A stretch of 9,366 nt of DNA. Origin: CAZWUZ01 sp964637655 [NCBI: uncultured bacterium] (GTDB taxonomy: Bacteria; DAOPZR01). Position numbers and translations under genes: made by a program. Below the pieces are notes generated by a model that did no database searches, was not told the origin of the DNA, and saw only the letters and a program-made list of their open reading frames with translations. Where the stretch lies: NCBI GenBank assembly GCA_964637655.1, contig CAZWUZ010000151.1, positions 1 to 9,366 on the forward strand. Direction: 5' to 3'. Positions 1 to 7,065 of this stretch are shown here, piece after piece (the first letter of the stretch is position 1; each line of letters begins with the position of its first letter).

Positions 1-801
1 CGCGTCTACTTCCGCCCCGGCGACGACGCGCGCGCTGAACCGGCCGTCGCGACCGCGGGCGAAACACCAGACCGCGTGCCCCTGCAGCAGGCGCAGGTGC
101 GCTCCTTCGGGCGCGGTCACCGCCAGCGCCAGGTCCCACCAGGCGATACTGACCAGCATGGCGAGCAGGCCGGGCGCCACCGTCCAGGTCGTGTCATCCG
201 CACCGGCAATCAGCCAGCCCTCGTTGGCAAAGAGTGCGAGCAGTCCGTCAAGCGCCTCGTCGTCGGGCACTGGTGACGTTTCTTCACCCAGCCGGGCGAA
301 GCCGTGCACCAGTGAGCCGGGCTGCCCGCCGGCCAGTGCCTGCCGCACGGCGTCCGTGGCAACCGTCAGGGCGGGGGCATCCGGAGACAGGTCATCCGGC
401 ACCGGACAGGCGGCACGCAGCAGGTCAGCGAGCGCGAGAAAGAGCGCACTCCCCGTCGGCGCGAGTGCCGGCAGTTCCGCCAGCGGCAGGGGGAGCGGCG
501 GCAGCGCCCGCAACGCACCACCCAGCCATGCCACCAGTTCCGCGTCAGTAAGCGGAAAGCGCAGGCGCAGTCCGCCGTCGGCCTCGGGCGTTGAGACCAC
601 CCAGCCGGCAGTGCCGCGGCCGGCGCGGTACGGCCACGGCTCGCCGCATCGCGCCGCGCGCCGGCCGGTCAGCACGCGCACCGGCTGCTGCAGCGTGCGC
701 ACCGCCGCCGCCAGTTCCGTCGCCGGCACGTGTTCCGCGGCCAGAGTCCCGGCCAGCGCAGCGGCCAGCCGGTCAGCGGTGAGGATCAGGTCATGGGCCA
801 T
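1..801 (-). CDS. Unrecognised protein, C-terminus cut by the window edge
   Basis: The minus strand is open from the ATG at 799-801 to the left edge, 267 codons without a stop. The start lies 4 bases after the preceding TGA and is preceded by a purine-rich AGGGGTGA (806-813) that can serve as ribosome site, so it is co-transcribed and probably coupled. I do not recognise a family. The product starts MAHDLILTADRLAAALAGTL, with no signal peptide or strong membrane segment, and looks cytoplasmic: an alanine/leucine-rich helical N-terminus, a short strand-rich section near residues 58-82 (GTAGWVVSTPEADGGLRLRF), more helices, then EGWLIAGADDTTWTVAPGLL (192-211). The visible part ends in a beta-like HAVWCFARGRDGRF (242-255). 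The acidic PVPDDEALDGLLALF helix (177-191) followed by a Trp-containing strand may be a second copy of a small domain. Its link to the membrane/Ig-like protein suggests a partner or accessory role, by position only. Confidence 0.75.
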   Translation of the reverse strand, partial: MAHDLILTADRLAAALAGTLAAEHVPATELAAAVRTLQQPVRVLTGRRAARCGEPWPYRAGRGTAGWVVSTPEADGGLRLRFPLTDAELVAWLGGALRALPPLPLPLAELPALAPTGSALFLALADLLRAACPVPDDLSPDAPALTVATDAVRQALAGGQPGSLVHGFARLGEETSPVPDDEALDGLLALFANEGWLIAGADDTTWTVAPGLLAMLVSIAWWDLALAVTAPEGAHLRLLQGHAVWCFARGRDGRFSARVVAGAEVDA

Positions 802-805
802 CGTC

Positions 806-2623
806 TCACCCCTGCCGCGCCATGCCAAGCGCCTGGAACTGCCCGGCGACCTTGTTGGCGAACTCGTCAAACCCGCCGGTAAAGCCGGCGCCGCGCAGCG
901 CCCGGTCAACCGACTCGAAGTTGCCGGTACCGGTAACGTCGGCCCCCTTGATGATGTTCATTCCGCGCTCCATTTGCGGCGTCAGGTTGCCGACCCGGTA
1001 CCCCTGCTGGCGGTAGCCGCCGCGCACGGCGTTGAGCGTGCTGACCGCTTTCTGCGCCTGCGCCACCCCCTCGAGTCGGGGCGCGCTGTGTCCCGGTTCG
1101 ATCCCGGTCATCTTCTGGTGCCACATGTTGCCGAACTGCGCGGGATCGCGGAGTGTCGACTTGCCGCGGATGACATTGACGATGTTGGAAATCTGCCCGT
1201 TCTGCGTCGCGTAGTCGGGGCTCGCCTCGATGTCGAAGCGGTCGGTGGCGCGCCAGTTCAACTGCTGCAAACTGTTGCCGCCCGACAGCCGCCCGATAAT
1301 GCGGTTCGACTGGTTGCGCCACAGGTCGGCGGACACCTCGCGCCACGTCCCGTCGGGATTCTGCATGGTGACGCGGAAATCGCGGTCGGCGCCGACGGCC
1401 GAGCCCGCCTTGTGCGGGGTGGAGAACGACTCGACGCGGACAACCCGGCCGCGATAGTCAGGGAGCGAGCGCACGAAATCGACCAGTTCGCGGTCATGCG
1501 GCTGCACCAGCGTCTGGTTGTAGGTGCGCAGGAAGCCCTGCTGCACATCCGGCGGCGCGGTCTTGAGCGAGCGCAGCAGTTGCGGGTCGCGCTGAATGGC
1601 GATCATGTCCGCCGCGGTCATGCGCGGCGGCGTGCCGGTCATGCGCGACACCGCATCCTTGATCGCCTGCGGCATCTTGAACTGCCAGTTCATCCGTCCC
1701 ATGAGGAACTGCACGACGAGACGGTCGCGCACCGTGCGTGCCGTCTGCTTCATCGCGTCGCACATCGACATGCCGCGCGCGATGTTGGAGGCGAACTGGA
1801 ACCCGACATAGATGGCCCAGGCCGCCGCCTTGCGTTCCGGCGTCTGCCCGAGCACCCGTTCGAGTATTGCCGGGTCAGTGACCATGCCGCCGACGATAAG
1901 CGCGCCCTGTGCCACGACATCCTGCCAGTTGAGCGTCTGTTCGAGTTCGACGACAATCTCCCAGAACCAGTCGTCGACCTGGTCAAACCCGCGCTCATAG
2001 CCGACCACCATGATGTTCTCGATCAGCGACTTGAGGATGGGCGCGCCGATGACCCCGAGCGGACCGAAGGCCACCCCGGCCGCCGCCTGGAAGACGAGGT
2101 CCGACCCCCACTTGAGGTTCTCGGTAAAGAAAAGCGCGCGGTCCTCCCACTTCTCCTGCGAGCGGTACCCTTCCGCCCCCTCAGCGAGGATCAGGTTCTG
2201 CGCAATCTTCCAGATTTTCAGGCGGAAGAGTTTGAGCCCCTCGTGCCCGAGCACCTGCGCGTGGCGGTCGATCATCTCCCGGAGACGGCTGTGCATCGGC
2301 TCGGAGACGAAGCGGATGGCGCGGTAGCAGCCGTCGCGCTCACGCCGCCAGTCCTCGCTGCCGACATCCGGCTCGACCACCTGCAGCGCCAGGGTGAACT
2401 CCGCCGAGAACTCCGCGCGGTCCTCCTTGCCGATGACGCGCACGACCATGGGAATGGCGAAGGTCTGGCCCGGATCGCCGGGAATGAGGTCGCGGCTGCG
2501 CCACGTCCAGATGCCGGAGTTATTCTCGCCCGGACGGTCATACTTGTATTCCGGATTGGCCACGGAGAGCAGGTTGCGGATCTCCTGGGAGGGGGCATTG
2601 TCCTCGAACCACAGGTCCTGCAC
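806..2623 (-). CDS. Unrecognised protein, probably the C-terminal part of the preceding membrane/Ig-like protein
   Basis: Counted from the GTG at 2621-2623 this is 605 residues; that start lacks a ribosome site and the frame is open upstream to the TAA at 2666. Residues 1-90 look like the rest of a beta domain (FAIPMVVRVIG 55-65, FSAEFTLALQVVEPD 72-86). Residues 95-310 are mostly helical, with a hydrophobic Gly/Ala-rich stretch at 177-207 (VFQAAAGVAFGPLGVIGAPI) and tryptophan-rich helices (DDWFWEIVVELEQTLNW 217-233). After about 330 the protein is polar, with GSAVGADRDFRVTMQNPDGTW (407-427) and NQSNRIIGRLSGGN (437-450), ending in a Gly/Gln-rich tail. No signal peptide is visible, consistent with a fragment exported or anchored by the upstream part. 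The layout of membrane part, Ig-like stalk, hydrophobic helices and distinct C-terminus recalls surface or secreted effector proteins, but I cannot assign a family. The stop is TGA at 806-808, and codon use matches the neighbours. Confidence 0.7.
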   Translation of the reverse strand: MQDLWFEDNAPSQEIRNLLSVANPEYKYDRPGENNSGIWTWRSRDLIPGDPGQTFAIPMVVRVIGKEDRAEFSAEFTLALQVVEPDVGSEDWRRERDGCYRAIRFVSEPMHSRLREMIDRHAQVLGHEGLKLFRLKIWKIAQNLILAEGAEGYRSQEKWEDRALFFTENLKWGSDLVFQAAAGVAFGPLGVIGAPILKSLIENIMVVGYERGFDQVDDWFWEIVVELEQTLNWQDVVAQGALIVGGMVTDPAILERVLGQTPERKAAAWAIYVGFQFASNIARGMSMCDAMKQTARTVRDRLVVQFLMGRMNWQFKMPQAIKDAVSRMTGTPPRMTAADMIAIQRDPQLLRSLKTAPPDVQQGFLRTYNQTLVQPHDRELVDFVRSLPDYRGRVVRVESFSTPHKAGSAVGADRDFRVTMQNPDGTWREVSADLWRNQSNRIIGRLSGGNSLQQLNWRATDRFDIEASPDYATQNGQISNIVNVIRGKSTLRDPAQFGNMWHQKMTGIEPGHSAPRLEGVAQAQKAVSTLNAVRGGYRQQGYRVGNLTPQMERGMNIIKGADVTGTGNFESVDRALRGAGFTGGFDEFANKVAGQFQALGMARQG

Positions 2624-2668
2624 GAGCTGCGTATCGGCGACAAGTTTGCCCTCCGCGTCCTTCGCTTA
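2624..2668 (-). other. In-frame TAA stop and 14-codon open bridge between two same-frame ORFs
   Basis: The TAA at 2666-2668 is followed in the same frame by 14 sense codons before the first usable start, a GTG at 2621-2623. Translated across the stop this reads EIEYVV-stop-AKDAEGKLVADTQLV. The bridge codons end mostly in G or C, like those of the flanking genes. A GGAGGG run lies in the bridge, but about 26 bases before the GTG, too far for a normal ribosome site, and no closer site is visible. One base change would make the stop a sense codon (for example GAA, Glu). This fits an interrupted gene, a sequence error or programmed readthrough better than two ordinary neighbouring genes. Confidence 0.7.
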
Positions 2669-4900
2669 GACGACGTATTCGATTTCCTTGCGGATCTCCC
2701 GGTAGCACTTGTGCAGGACCCGGCCGGCGCCGGGGCGGCCGCGCGGCAGCACGACCAGTCCCTCGCGCGCGAGGATGACGGGGAGAATGCGCTCGAGTTC
2801 CTTGTCACCCTGCCGGGCGAAGATGTGCAGTTTGGTCGTTACCGACGCGCCGCTCACCCCCTCGGGCGAGGTCGCAGGCGGTGTCACCGCCACTTCGATG
2901 ACGCCCGGGGTCGCGGTCTCCGTAAAGCCGGTGCTGCCAAGCTGCTCATTGTCGAGCGTAAGTTCCCACTGCCACGGTTCGCTGCCGGGATTGGTGAGGA
3001 ACGCCTTGAAGGTCACCGGCGTGTTCTCGCCCTGAATGAGCGTAACGGTGTCGGGGCGGAGATCGACATCGAGTTCCGGCAGGCCGAGCAGTTCGAGCGA
3101 CGCCGTCGCCGACAGTTCCTGCTCCCCGGCGGTCGCGCTGATGCTAACGGTGACCGGACTCGGCGGCTGGCGGGTGACATCGCTCCCCTGCGGGTCGGAG
3201 GCCTCGAGGGCGACGGCGGTCCACGTCGCGTCCCAGGCGACCGGGTCGCTCATATCGAGCCATTCGTTCCCCTTGCTGAACGAGATGGTCGCCGTATCGC
3301 AGGGATTCTCGGTGCCGTCGGCGGCGACGAGCACCACCTTCGCCTTGAGCACCGCCTGGTCGCGCCCGTCAGGAACGATGGCGCGTTTGCCCCCGTCGAA
3401 TTCGTGCACCAGTTTCGGCTCACCGCCGATGAGCACGGTGCAGCGCGCGGAGGCCGACACGCTGCCGCCCGGCGTCGGCGCGCTCGCGTGCAGGGTCAGC
3501 GCGTAAGCTCCGGCCGCGAGGGTGGTCAGGTCGATTTCGTTCATCGTCAGGGTGAGGGTACGGGTCGCGCCCCCCTGGCTGTCGTCAGCAACGCTGAACC
3601 ATTCCGCCGCGCCGCCGGCGACACTGAAATTCATCGCCCCGGCCGCCGCCGCGGGATCGCCTTCCGGATCGTTCGTGGTCACGGTAAATGACGCGGTGAA
3701 CGACGCGCCCGGTTTCCCGTCGAGCCGGGCCGGGCCGCCGCTGCCATGCAGCGCCCAGCGCGGCGGTTCCGGTTCCTCCGCCTCTTCGCCGTCGAGCGGC
3801 GGCACCAGCGGCCCGACGGCGCCGCCGACGCCCGGCGGCAGCCCGCGCACGCCCGCTTCAAGCGCACCGTCCGAAGTGATCCAGCCGCCGAGGTTCGAGC
3901 CGGATTCCCGCCAGCCCCCGTCATCCGCCCACGCCGCTTCGGTGAACAGTACGGAAAGGAAACCGTAGGCGGCAGCGGTCGCCGTGCCGAGGATGAGCAG
4001 GCCGGCGACCGGGGCCGGCGGCTGCGCCGGCGGTACCGCGCCGCGCAGAAAGACAAAGGCGCCATAGAGCAGGGCCGCACCGACGAGGAAAGCGAACGCC
4101 GCCTGTGACAGCGCCAGCCCGGCATTGATGATGCCGCCGGTCAGCGTGCTGACATCGAACTGGACGAGCAGGATGCCGGCGAGCAGGAAACCGGGCGCCA
4201 GCCCGGCGATGACCCCGCGCAGCAGTTTCAGGTTGAGCGCCGTGCGCGCGAATCCCTGCTGCCCGAGCCGCGCCACCGAGCGCGACCACGCGGCCGAGAG
4301 AAACATCGCCAGCAGATAGCCGGGGCGCGACATGCCGAAGAACGTCAGCCCGAGGGCGAGCGAGAAATTGGCCGGCGTGTTGAGGCGCGGGATGATGCCG
4401 AAGGTAACGATGGTGACGCCGGCGAGCACCGCATTGAGCGTCAGTGCCGCCCCGGTGCCGAGCAGAAAGGCGCCGCGACCCGGCCGCCCGTTGGCGGTCG
4501 CCTGGCGGTAGAGCAGTACCGGGCGGGTAAGGAAATGCGTTATGGCGCCAAGCGGCCCCATACGGAAAACCGAGGTGAGCAGCGACCAGAGAAGCGCCGA
4601 CGAGAACCCGTAGAGCAGGAACGAGGAGATGGCATTGCCCGAGACGTTGAGAAACGGCGAGAGCCAGGTGTCGGGGGCGAACCCCTCATTGGCATAGACG
4701 ACCAGAAACGTGTGGATGAGCCAGGTGACGATGAAAATGAAGCCCATTACCGGGAGACGCGGCAGCAGGTAGCGCAGGAGCATCCCCGGCAGCATCTTGA
4801 GGGCATCAGTCGCCCCGCCCCCGAACGCGGCGATGAACGCCTCGGCCGAACCCGGTTGCGGACCGCGACCGCCGGCCGGCGGCTGCTGCGGAGTTGTCAT
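2666..4900 (-). CDS. Unrecognised multi-spanning membrane protein with C-terminal Ig-like beta domains
   Basis: I do not recognise this 744-residue protein. After a Pro/Gly-rich N-terminus it has about seven hydrophobic segments (near 50-70, 86-110, 145-170, 178-200, 228-248, 254-285 and 297-320). A Gly/Pro/Glu linker follows (352-382). From about 383 the sequence changes to Ser/Thr/Val-rich alternating strands, apparently three or more Ig-like or fibronectin-like sandwiches, including SFTASFTVTTNDPEGDP (400-416), a boundary near 495-520 and another near 605-630. The last part, from PVILAREGLVV (707-717), looks like the start of a further beta domain that is cut by the TAA at 2666-2668. The start has a good ribosome site (GGAG at 4907-4910) and a candidate promoter. 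An odd number of segments would put N-terminus and Ig part on opposite sides of the membrane, but my segment count is only approximate. The reading frame continues past the stop into the next gene, so this may be the first half of a larger protein. Confidence 0.8.
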   Translation of the reverse strand: MTTPQQPPAGGRGPQPGSAEAFIAAFGGGATDALKMLPGMLLRYLLPRLPVMGFIFIVTWLIHTFLVVYANEGFAPDTWLSPFLNVSGNAISSFLLYGFSSALLWSLLTSVFRMGPLGAITHFLTRPVLLYRQATANGRPGRGAFLLGTGAALTLNAVLAGVTIVTFGIIPRLNTPANFSLALGLTFFGMSRPGYLLAMFLSAAWSRSVARLGQQGFARTALNLKLLRGVIAGLAPGFLLAGILLVQFDVSTLTGGIINAGLALSQAAFAFLVGAALLYGAFVFLRGAVPPAQPPAPVAGLLILGTATAAAYGFLSVLFTEAAWADDGGWRESGSNLGGWITSDGALEAGVRGLPPGVGGAVGPLVPPLDGEEAEEPEPPRWALHGSGGPARLDGKPGASFTASFTVTTNDPEGDPAAAAGAMNFSVAGGAAEWFSVADDSQGGATRTLTLTMNEIDLTTLAAGAYALTLHASAPTPGGSVSASARCTVLIGGEPKLVHEFDGGKRAIVPDGRDQAVLKAKVVLVAADGTENPCDTATISFSKGNEWLDMSDPVAWDATWTAVALEASDPQGSDVTRQPPSPVTVSISATAGEQELSATASLELLGLPELDVDLRPDTVTLIQGENTPVTFKAFLTNPGSEPWQWELTLDNEQLGSTGFTETATPGVIEVAVTPPATSPEGVSGASVTTKLHIFARQGDKELERILPVILAREGLVVLPRGRPGAGRVLHKCYREIRKEIEYVV

Positions 4901-4930
4901 GGCCTTCTCCCTGACTCCGATATGGTGGGC

Positions 4931-4959
4931 ATCCTAACACCGCCCTCCGTCACCGTCAA
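4931..4959 (-). promoter_or_regulatory. Candidate sigma70-like promoter for the membrane/Ig-like gene
   Basis: On the minus strand TTGACG (4954-4959; 5 of 6 to TTGACA) is followed after exactly 17 bases by TAGGAT (4931-4936; 4 of 6 to TATAAT). The -10 box overlaps the antiporter's TAG stop. A start of transcription near 4924 would leave a leader of about 25 bases containing a good ribosome site, GGAG at 4907-4910, 6 bases before the ATG at 4898-4900. Placement at the only non-coupled junction in the window supports it, but two hexamers can occur by chance in coding DNA. Confidence 0.4.
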
Positions 4960-6007
4960 CGGGCGCCGGACGGAACCCGCGAATGACAATCCAGATGGCG
5001 ACCGGCGCGAGCAGACCGGCGGCGACAGCGAGGTGGAAGAACAGGTGCGGGACCCCCTCGCGGGCGACGAGGAAGAGCATATAGCCGGCAAAGACCGCCA
5101 GCAGCAGCGCCCCCTCACTGCGGCCGATGCGGTGCCGGCTGAACGCGACGAGCATGAGCAGTGCGGAGACCGCGAGGAGCACGGGGAGGTCGGTGGCGCG
5201 CACCACGGGGGAAACCGCCAGCGGGGCGGGGGCGCAGAGCGCGGCGGTGCCGAGGATGCCCAGCAGATTGTAGATATTGGAGCCGACGACGTTGCCGACC
5301 GCAATACCGCGCTCGCCCTTGTACGTGGCGGCGAGCGAGGCGGCAACTTCGGGGAGCGAGGTGCCGCCCGCAACGATGGTCAGCCCGATGACCAGCTCGC
5401 TCACCCCGAGCGCGCGGGCAAAGGCGGCAGCACCATCGACAAACCAGTCAGCGCCAAGCACAAGAAACCCGAGCCCGGCGAGTGTCAGAGCGGAACCGGC
5501 CAGCGCCGCCCGGGCGCGGGACCCTGGCGCCACGGTGCCACTTGTCGCGACGGCGGCGGCGCGTTCCGTGCGCACCACCAGCCAGGTGTAGGCGCCCAGC
5601 AGCAGGACAAGCAGCGCCCCTTCACTTCGCGTCAGTGTACCGTCAGCGGCAAGCGCAGCCACCAGCAGCGTGGCCAGCAGCATGGCGCCCATATCACGCC
5701 GGAGGAGCAGCGGGGCGATGGCGAGCGGCACCAGCAGCGCACACGCGCCGGTAATCAGCGCGCTGTTGAAGATGTTCGACCCGATAACATTGCCGACCGC
5801 CACATCCGCCGACCCGGCCCACGCCGCCATGACACTGACCGCCAGTTCCGGCGCGCTGGTCCCGAAGGCAACGATGGTCAGTCCCGCCACCAGCGGCGAG
5901 ATGCCGAGCAGCGTCGCGAGACGCGTCGCACCGCGCACGAGCAGTTCGCCCCCCAGCGCGAGCAGCAGCAGACCGCCGGCGAGCAGGCCGGCAATGGCCG
6001 GGGTCAT
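4934..6007 (-). CDS. CaCA-family calcium/sodium:cation antiporter (YrbG-like)
   Basis: This 357-residue integral membrane protein exchanges cations, in this family usually Ca2+ for Na+ or H+, across the inner membrane. The two inverted alpha-repeats that form the ion site are both intact. The first has GLTIVAFGTSAPE (42-54) followed by GNVIGSNIFN (72-81); the second has GLTIVAGGTSLPE (208-220) followed by GNVVGSNIYN (238-247). The acidic residues E54 and E220 are the expected cation ligands. The halves are separated by a loop near residues 146-168. YrbG-type proteins are usually about 320-330 residues. This one has an extra C-terminal hydrophobic segment near 321-343 and a charged tail. The start is the ATG at 6005-6007, sharing ATGA with the propeller stop; the gene ends with TAG at 4934-4936. 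The ion is inferred from the family only. Confidence 0.93.
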   Translation of the reverse strand: MTPAIAGLLAGGLLLLALGGELLVRGATRLATLLGISPLVAGLTIVAFGTSAPELAVSVMAAWAGSADVAVGNVIGSNIFNSALITGACALLVPLAIAPLLLRRDMGAMLLATLLVAALAADGTLTRSEGALLVLLLGAYTWLVVRTERAAAVATSGTVAPGSRARAALAGSALTLAGLGFLVLGADWFVDGAAAFARALGVSELVIGLTIVAGGTSLPEVAASLAATYKGERGIAVGNVVGSNIYNLLGILGTAALCAPAPLAVSPVVRATDLPVLLAVSALLMLVAFSRHRIGRSEGALLLAVFAGYMLFLVAREGVPHLFFHLAVAAGLLAPVAIWIVIRGFRPAPVDGDGGRC

Positions 6008-7065
6008 GGCAGCGCCGCCACCGCGGCGGCGGAGAGGCGCAGCACGCCGTCACGGGTACCGAGCCACAGATTGCCCTGCACGTCGGCGGTCATCACCTTG
6101 ATCTCGTTGTGACAAAGCCCGTCGGCGGTGGTCAGCACGCGCCAGCGCCCCTGCCGCAGGTAGGCGAGCCCGTCGTATTCCGAACCGACAAAGATGGTGC
6201 CGTCAGGATGCACGAAAAGCGAGCGCGCCTTGGCGCCCGCCAGCCCGTCGGAGGCGGTCAGCGTGCGGGCGATGTGCCAGCCGGTATCAGCCAGTGTCAT
6301 GACCGCCACGCCGCCGCGGTCGAGGAAGCCGGTCGCCACCCAGACCTCGCGGTCACCGACCGGGACGATGGCATTGATGTTGTTGTGCGGCAGTCCGTTG
6401 GCGGTGGTGAAATACGCGATTTGCCTGCCATCCCACACCGTCAGCCCGCCGCTCGGCGCGCTATACGAGCCGAGCCAGCAGGCCATGCTGTCGGTCGCAT
6501 CACGCCGCCGCGCCGGCAGCAGGGTGATGACATTGACCATGTCCGTCAGGTTCCCTATTTGCAGGCCGCCGGCATCGCCCGTCGTCCGGTCAATGACGGT
6601 CAGGCCCTGCCAGCCGCCCGCCCAGACCGCGTTGTCCGCAGCGACGGCCAGCGCTTTTACTTCGCCCGGCACGCGCGTGTCGCTACGCCCGTGCTGCAGG
6701 TCGGTGAACAGACCGCGGTCGGTACCGACCCACGCCCCGCCGGGAAGTCCCGTATCGGGGAGAATGGCGTTGACGAACAGGCCGCCGTCACCGTCGGGCG
6801 GCAGCAGGCGGCGGACCTGCCCGTCGGCGAAGCGGATGAGATGCAGTCCGTCCCGGCCGCCGGCGAGCATGCCGTCGGCGCGCGCCCCGAGCGCCTGCAC
6901 GTCATGCGGCGGGCGGAACACCGTCCAGCCGTCAGGGAGCGGCACGGGCGGGGGCATGAAGAGCCAGCGGCTGACCGCAAAAGCGACAGCAGCCACAGCG
7001 CCCAGTCCGAGCCAGAAACGGAGCGCGAGGCGGAGTTCGGCTGCCGTGAGGCGCGGTTCAGCCAT
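6004..7065 (-). CDS. Membrane-anchored beta-propeller protein with Reg_prop-like repeats
   Basis: The 353-residue product has one hydrophobic segment near residues 17-36, preceded by arginines. It is therefore probably an N-terminal anchor with the rest outside the cytoplasm. The remainder is a repeat protein with blade-like strands ending in a small-x-Gly turn: AWVGTDRGLF (111-120), VWAGGWQGLTVID (147-159), CWLGS (196-200), VWVATGFLDRGG (241-252), IFVGSEYDGL (291-300) and LWLGTRDGVLRL (333-344). Between blades it has the pattern seen in two-component regulator propellers: TTANGLPHNNINAI (220-233), LTASDGL (269-275) and LTTADGLCHNEI (311-322). Unlike family members fused to histidine kinases, nothing follows the propeller. 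It starts inside the ATPase gene (8-bp overlap) and its stop overlaps the antiporter start (ATGA), so it is made together with both. A sensing or scaffold role for the transporters is inference; a ligand cannot be named. Confidence 0.8.
   Translation of the reverse strand: MAEPRLTAAELRLALRFWLGLGAVAAVAFAVSRWLFMPPPVPLPDGWTVFRPPHDVQALGARADGMLAGGRDGLHLIRFADGQVRRLLPPDGDGGLFVNAILPDTGLPGGAWVGTDRGLFTDLQHGRSDTRVPGEVKALAVAADNAVWAGGWQGLTVIDRTTGDAGGLQIGNLTDMVNVITLLPARRRDATDSMACWLGSYSAPSGGLTVWDGRQIAYFTTANGLPHNNINAIVPVGDREVWVATGFLDRGGVAVMTLADTGWHIARTLTASDGLAGAKARSLFVHPDGTIFVGSEYDGLAYLRQGRWRVLTTADGLCHNEIKVMTADVQGNLWLGTRDGVLRLSAAAVAALP

Noticed and set aside
2666-2668. Reassignment of TAA to a sense codon in this organism
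   Set aside because: TAG and TGA clearly end the other genes, and this TAA is the only one found in a long open frame. A single case does not support a changed code; mutation, sequence error or readthrough are simpler.
158-3691. Very long plus-strand ORF (1177 codons)
   Set aside because: It runs antisense to three minus-strand genes and, over the region 806-3691, in the codon-aligned phase. There its stops would need the sense codons TTA, CTA or TCA, which are rare in GC-rich genes. The product is rich in Arg, Ala, His and Pro without domains, as expected for a shadow frame.
4535-6112. Plus-strand ORF of 525 codons
   Set aside because: Antisense to the antiporter and the membrane/Ig-like gene; the composition is Arg/Gln/Gly-rich and nothing resembles a domain, whereas the minus strand carries clear antiporter motifs.
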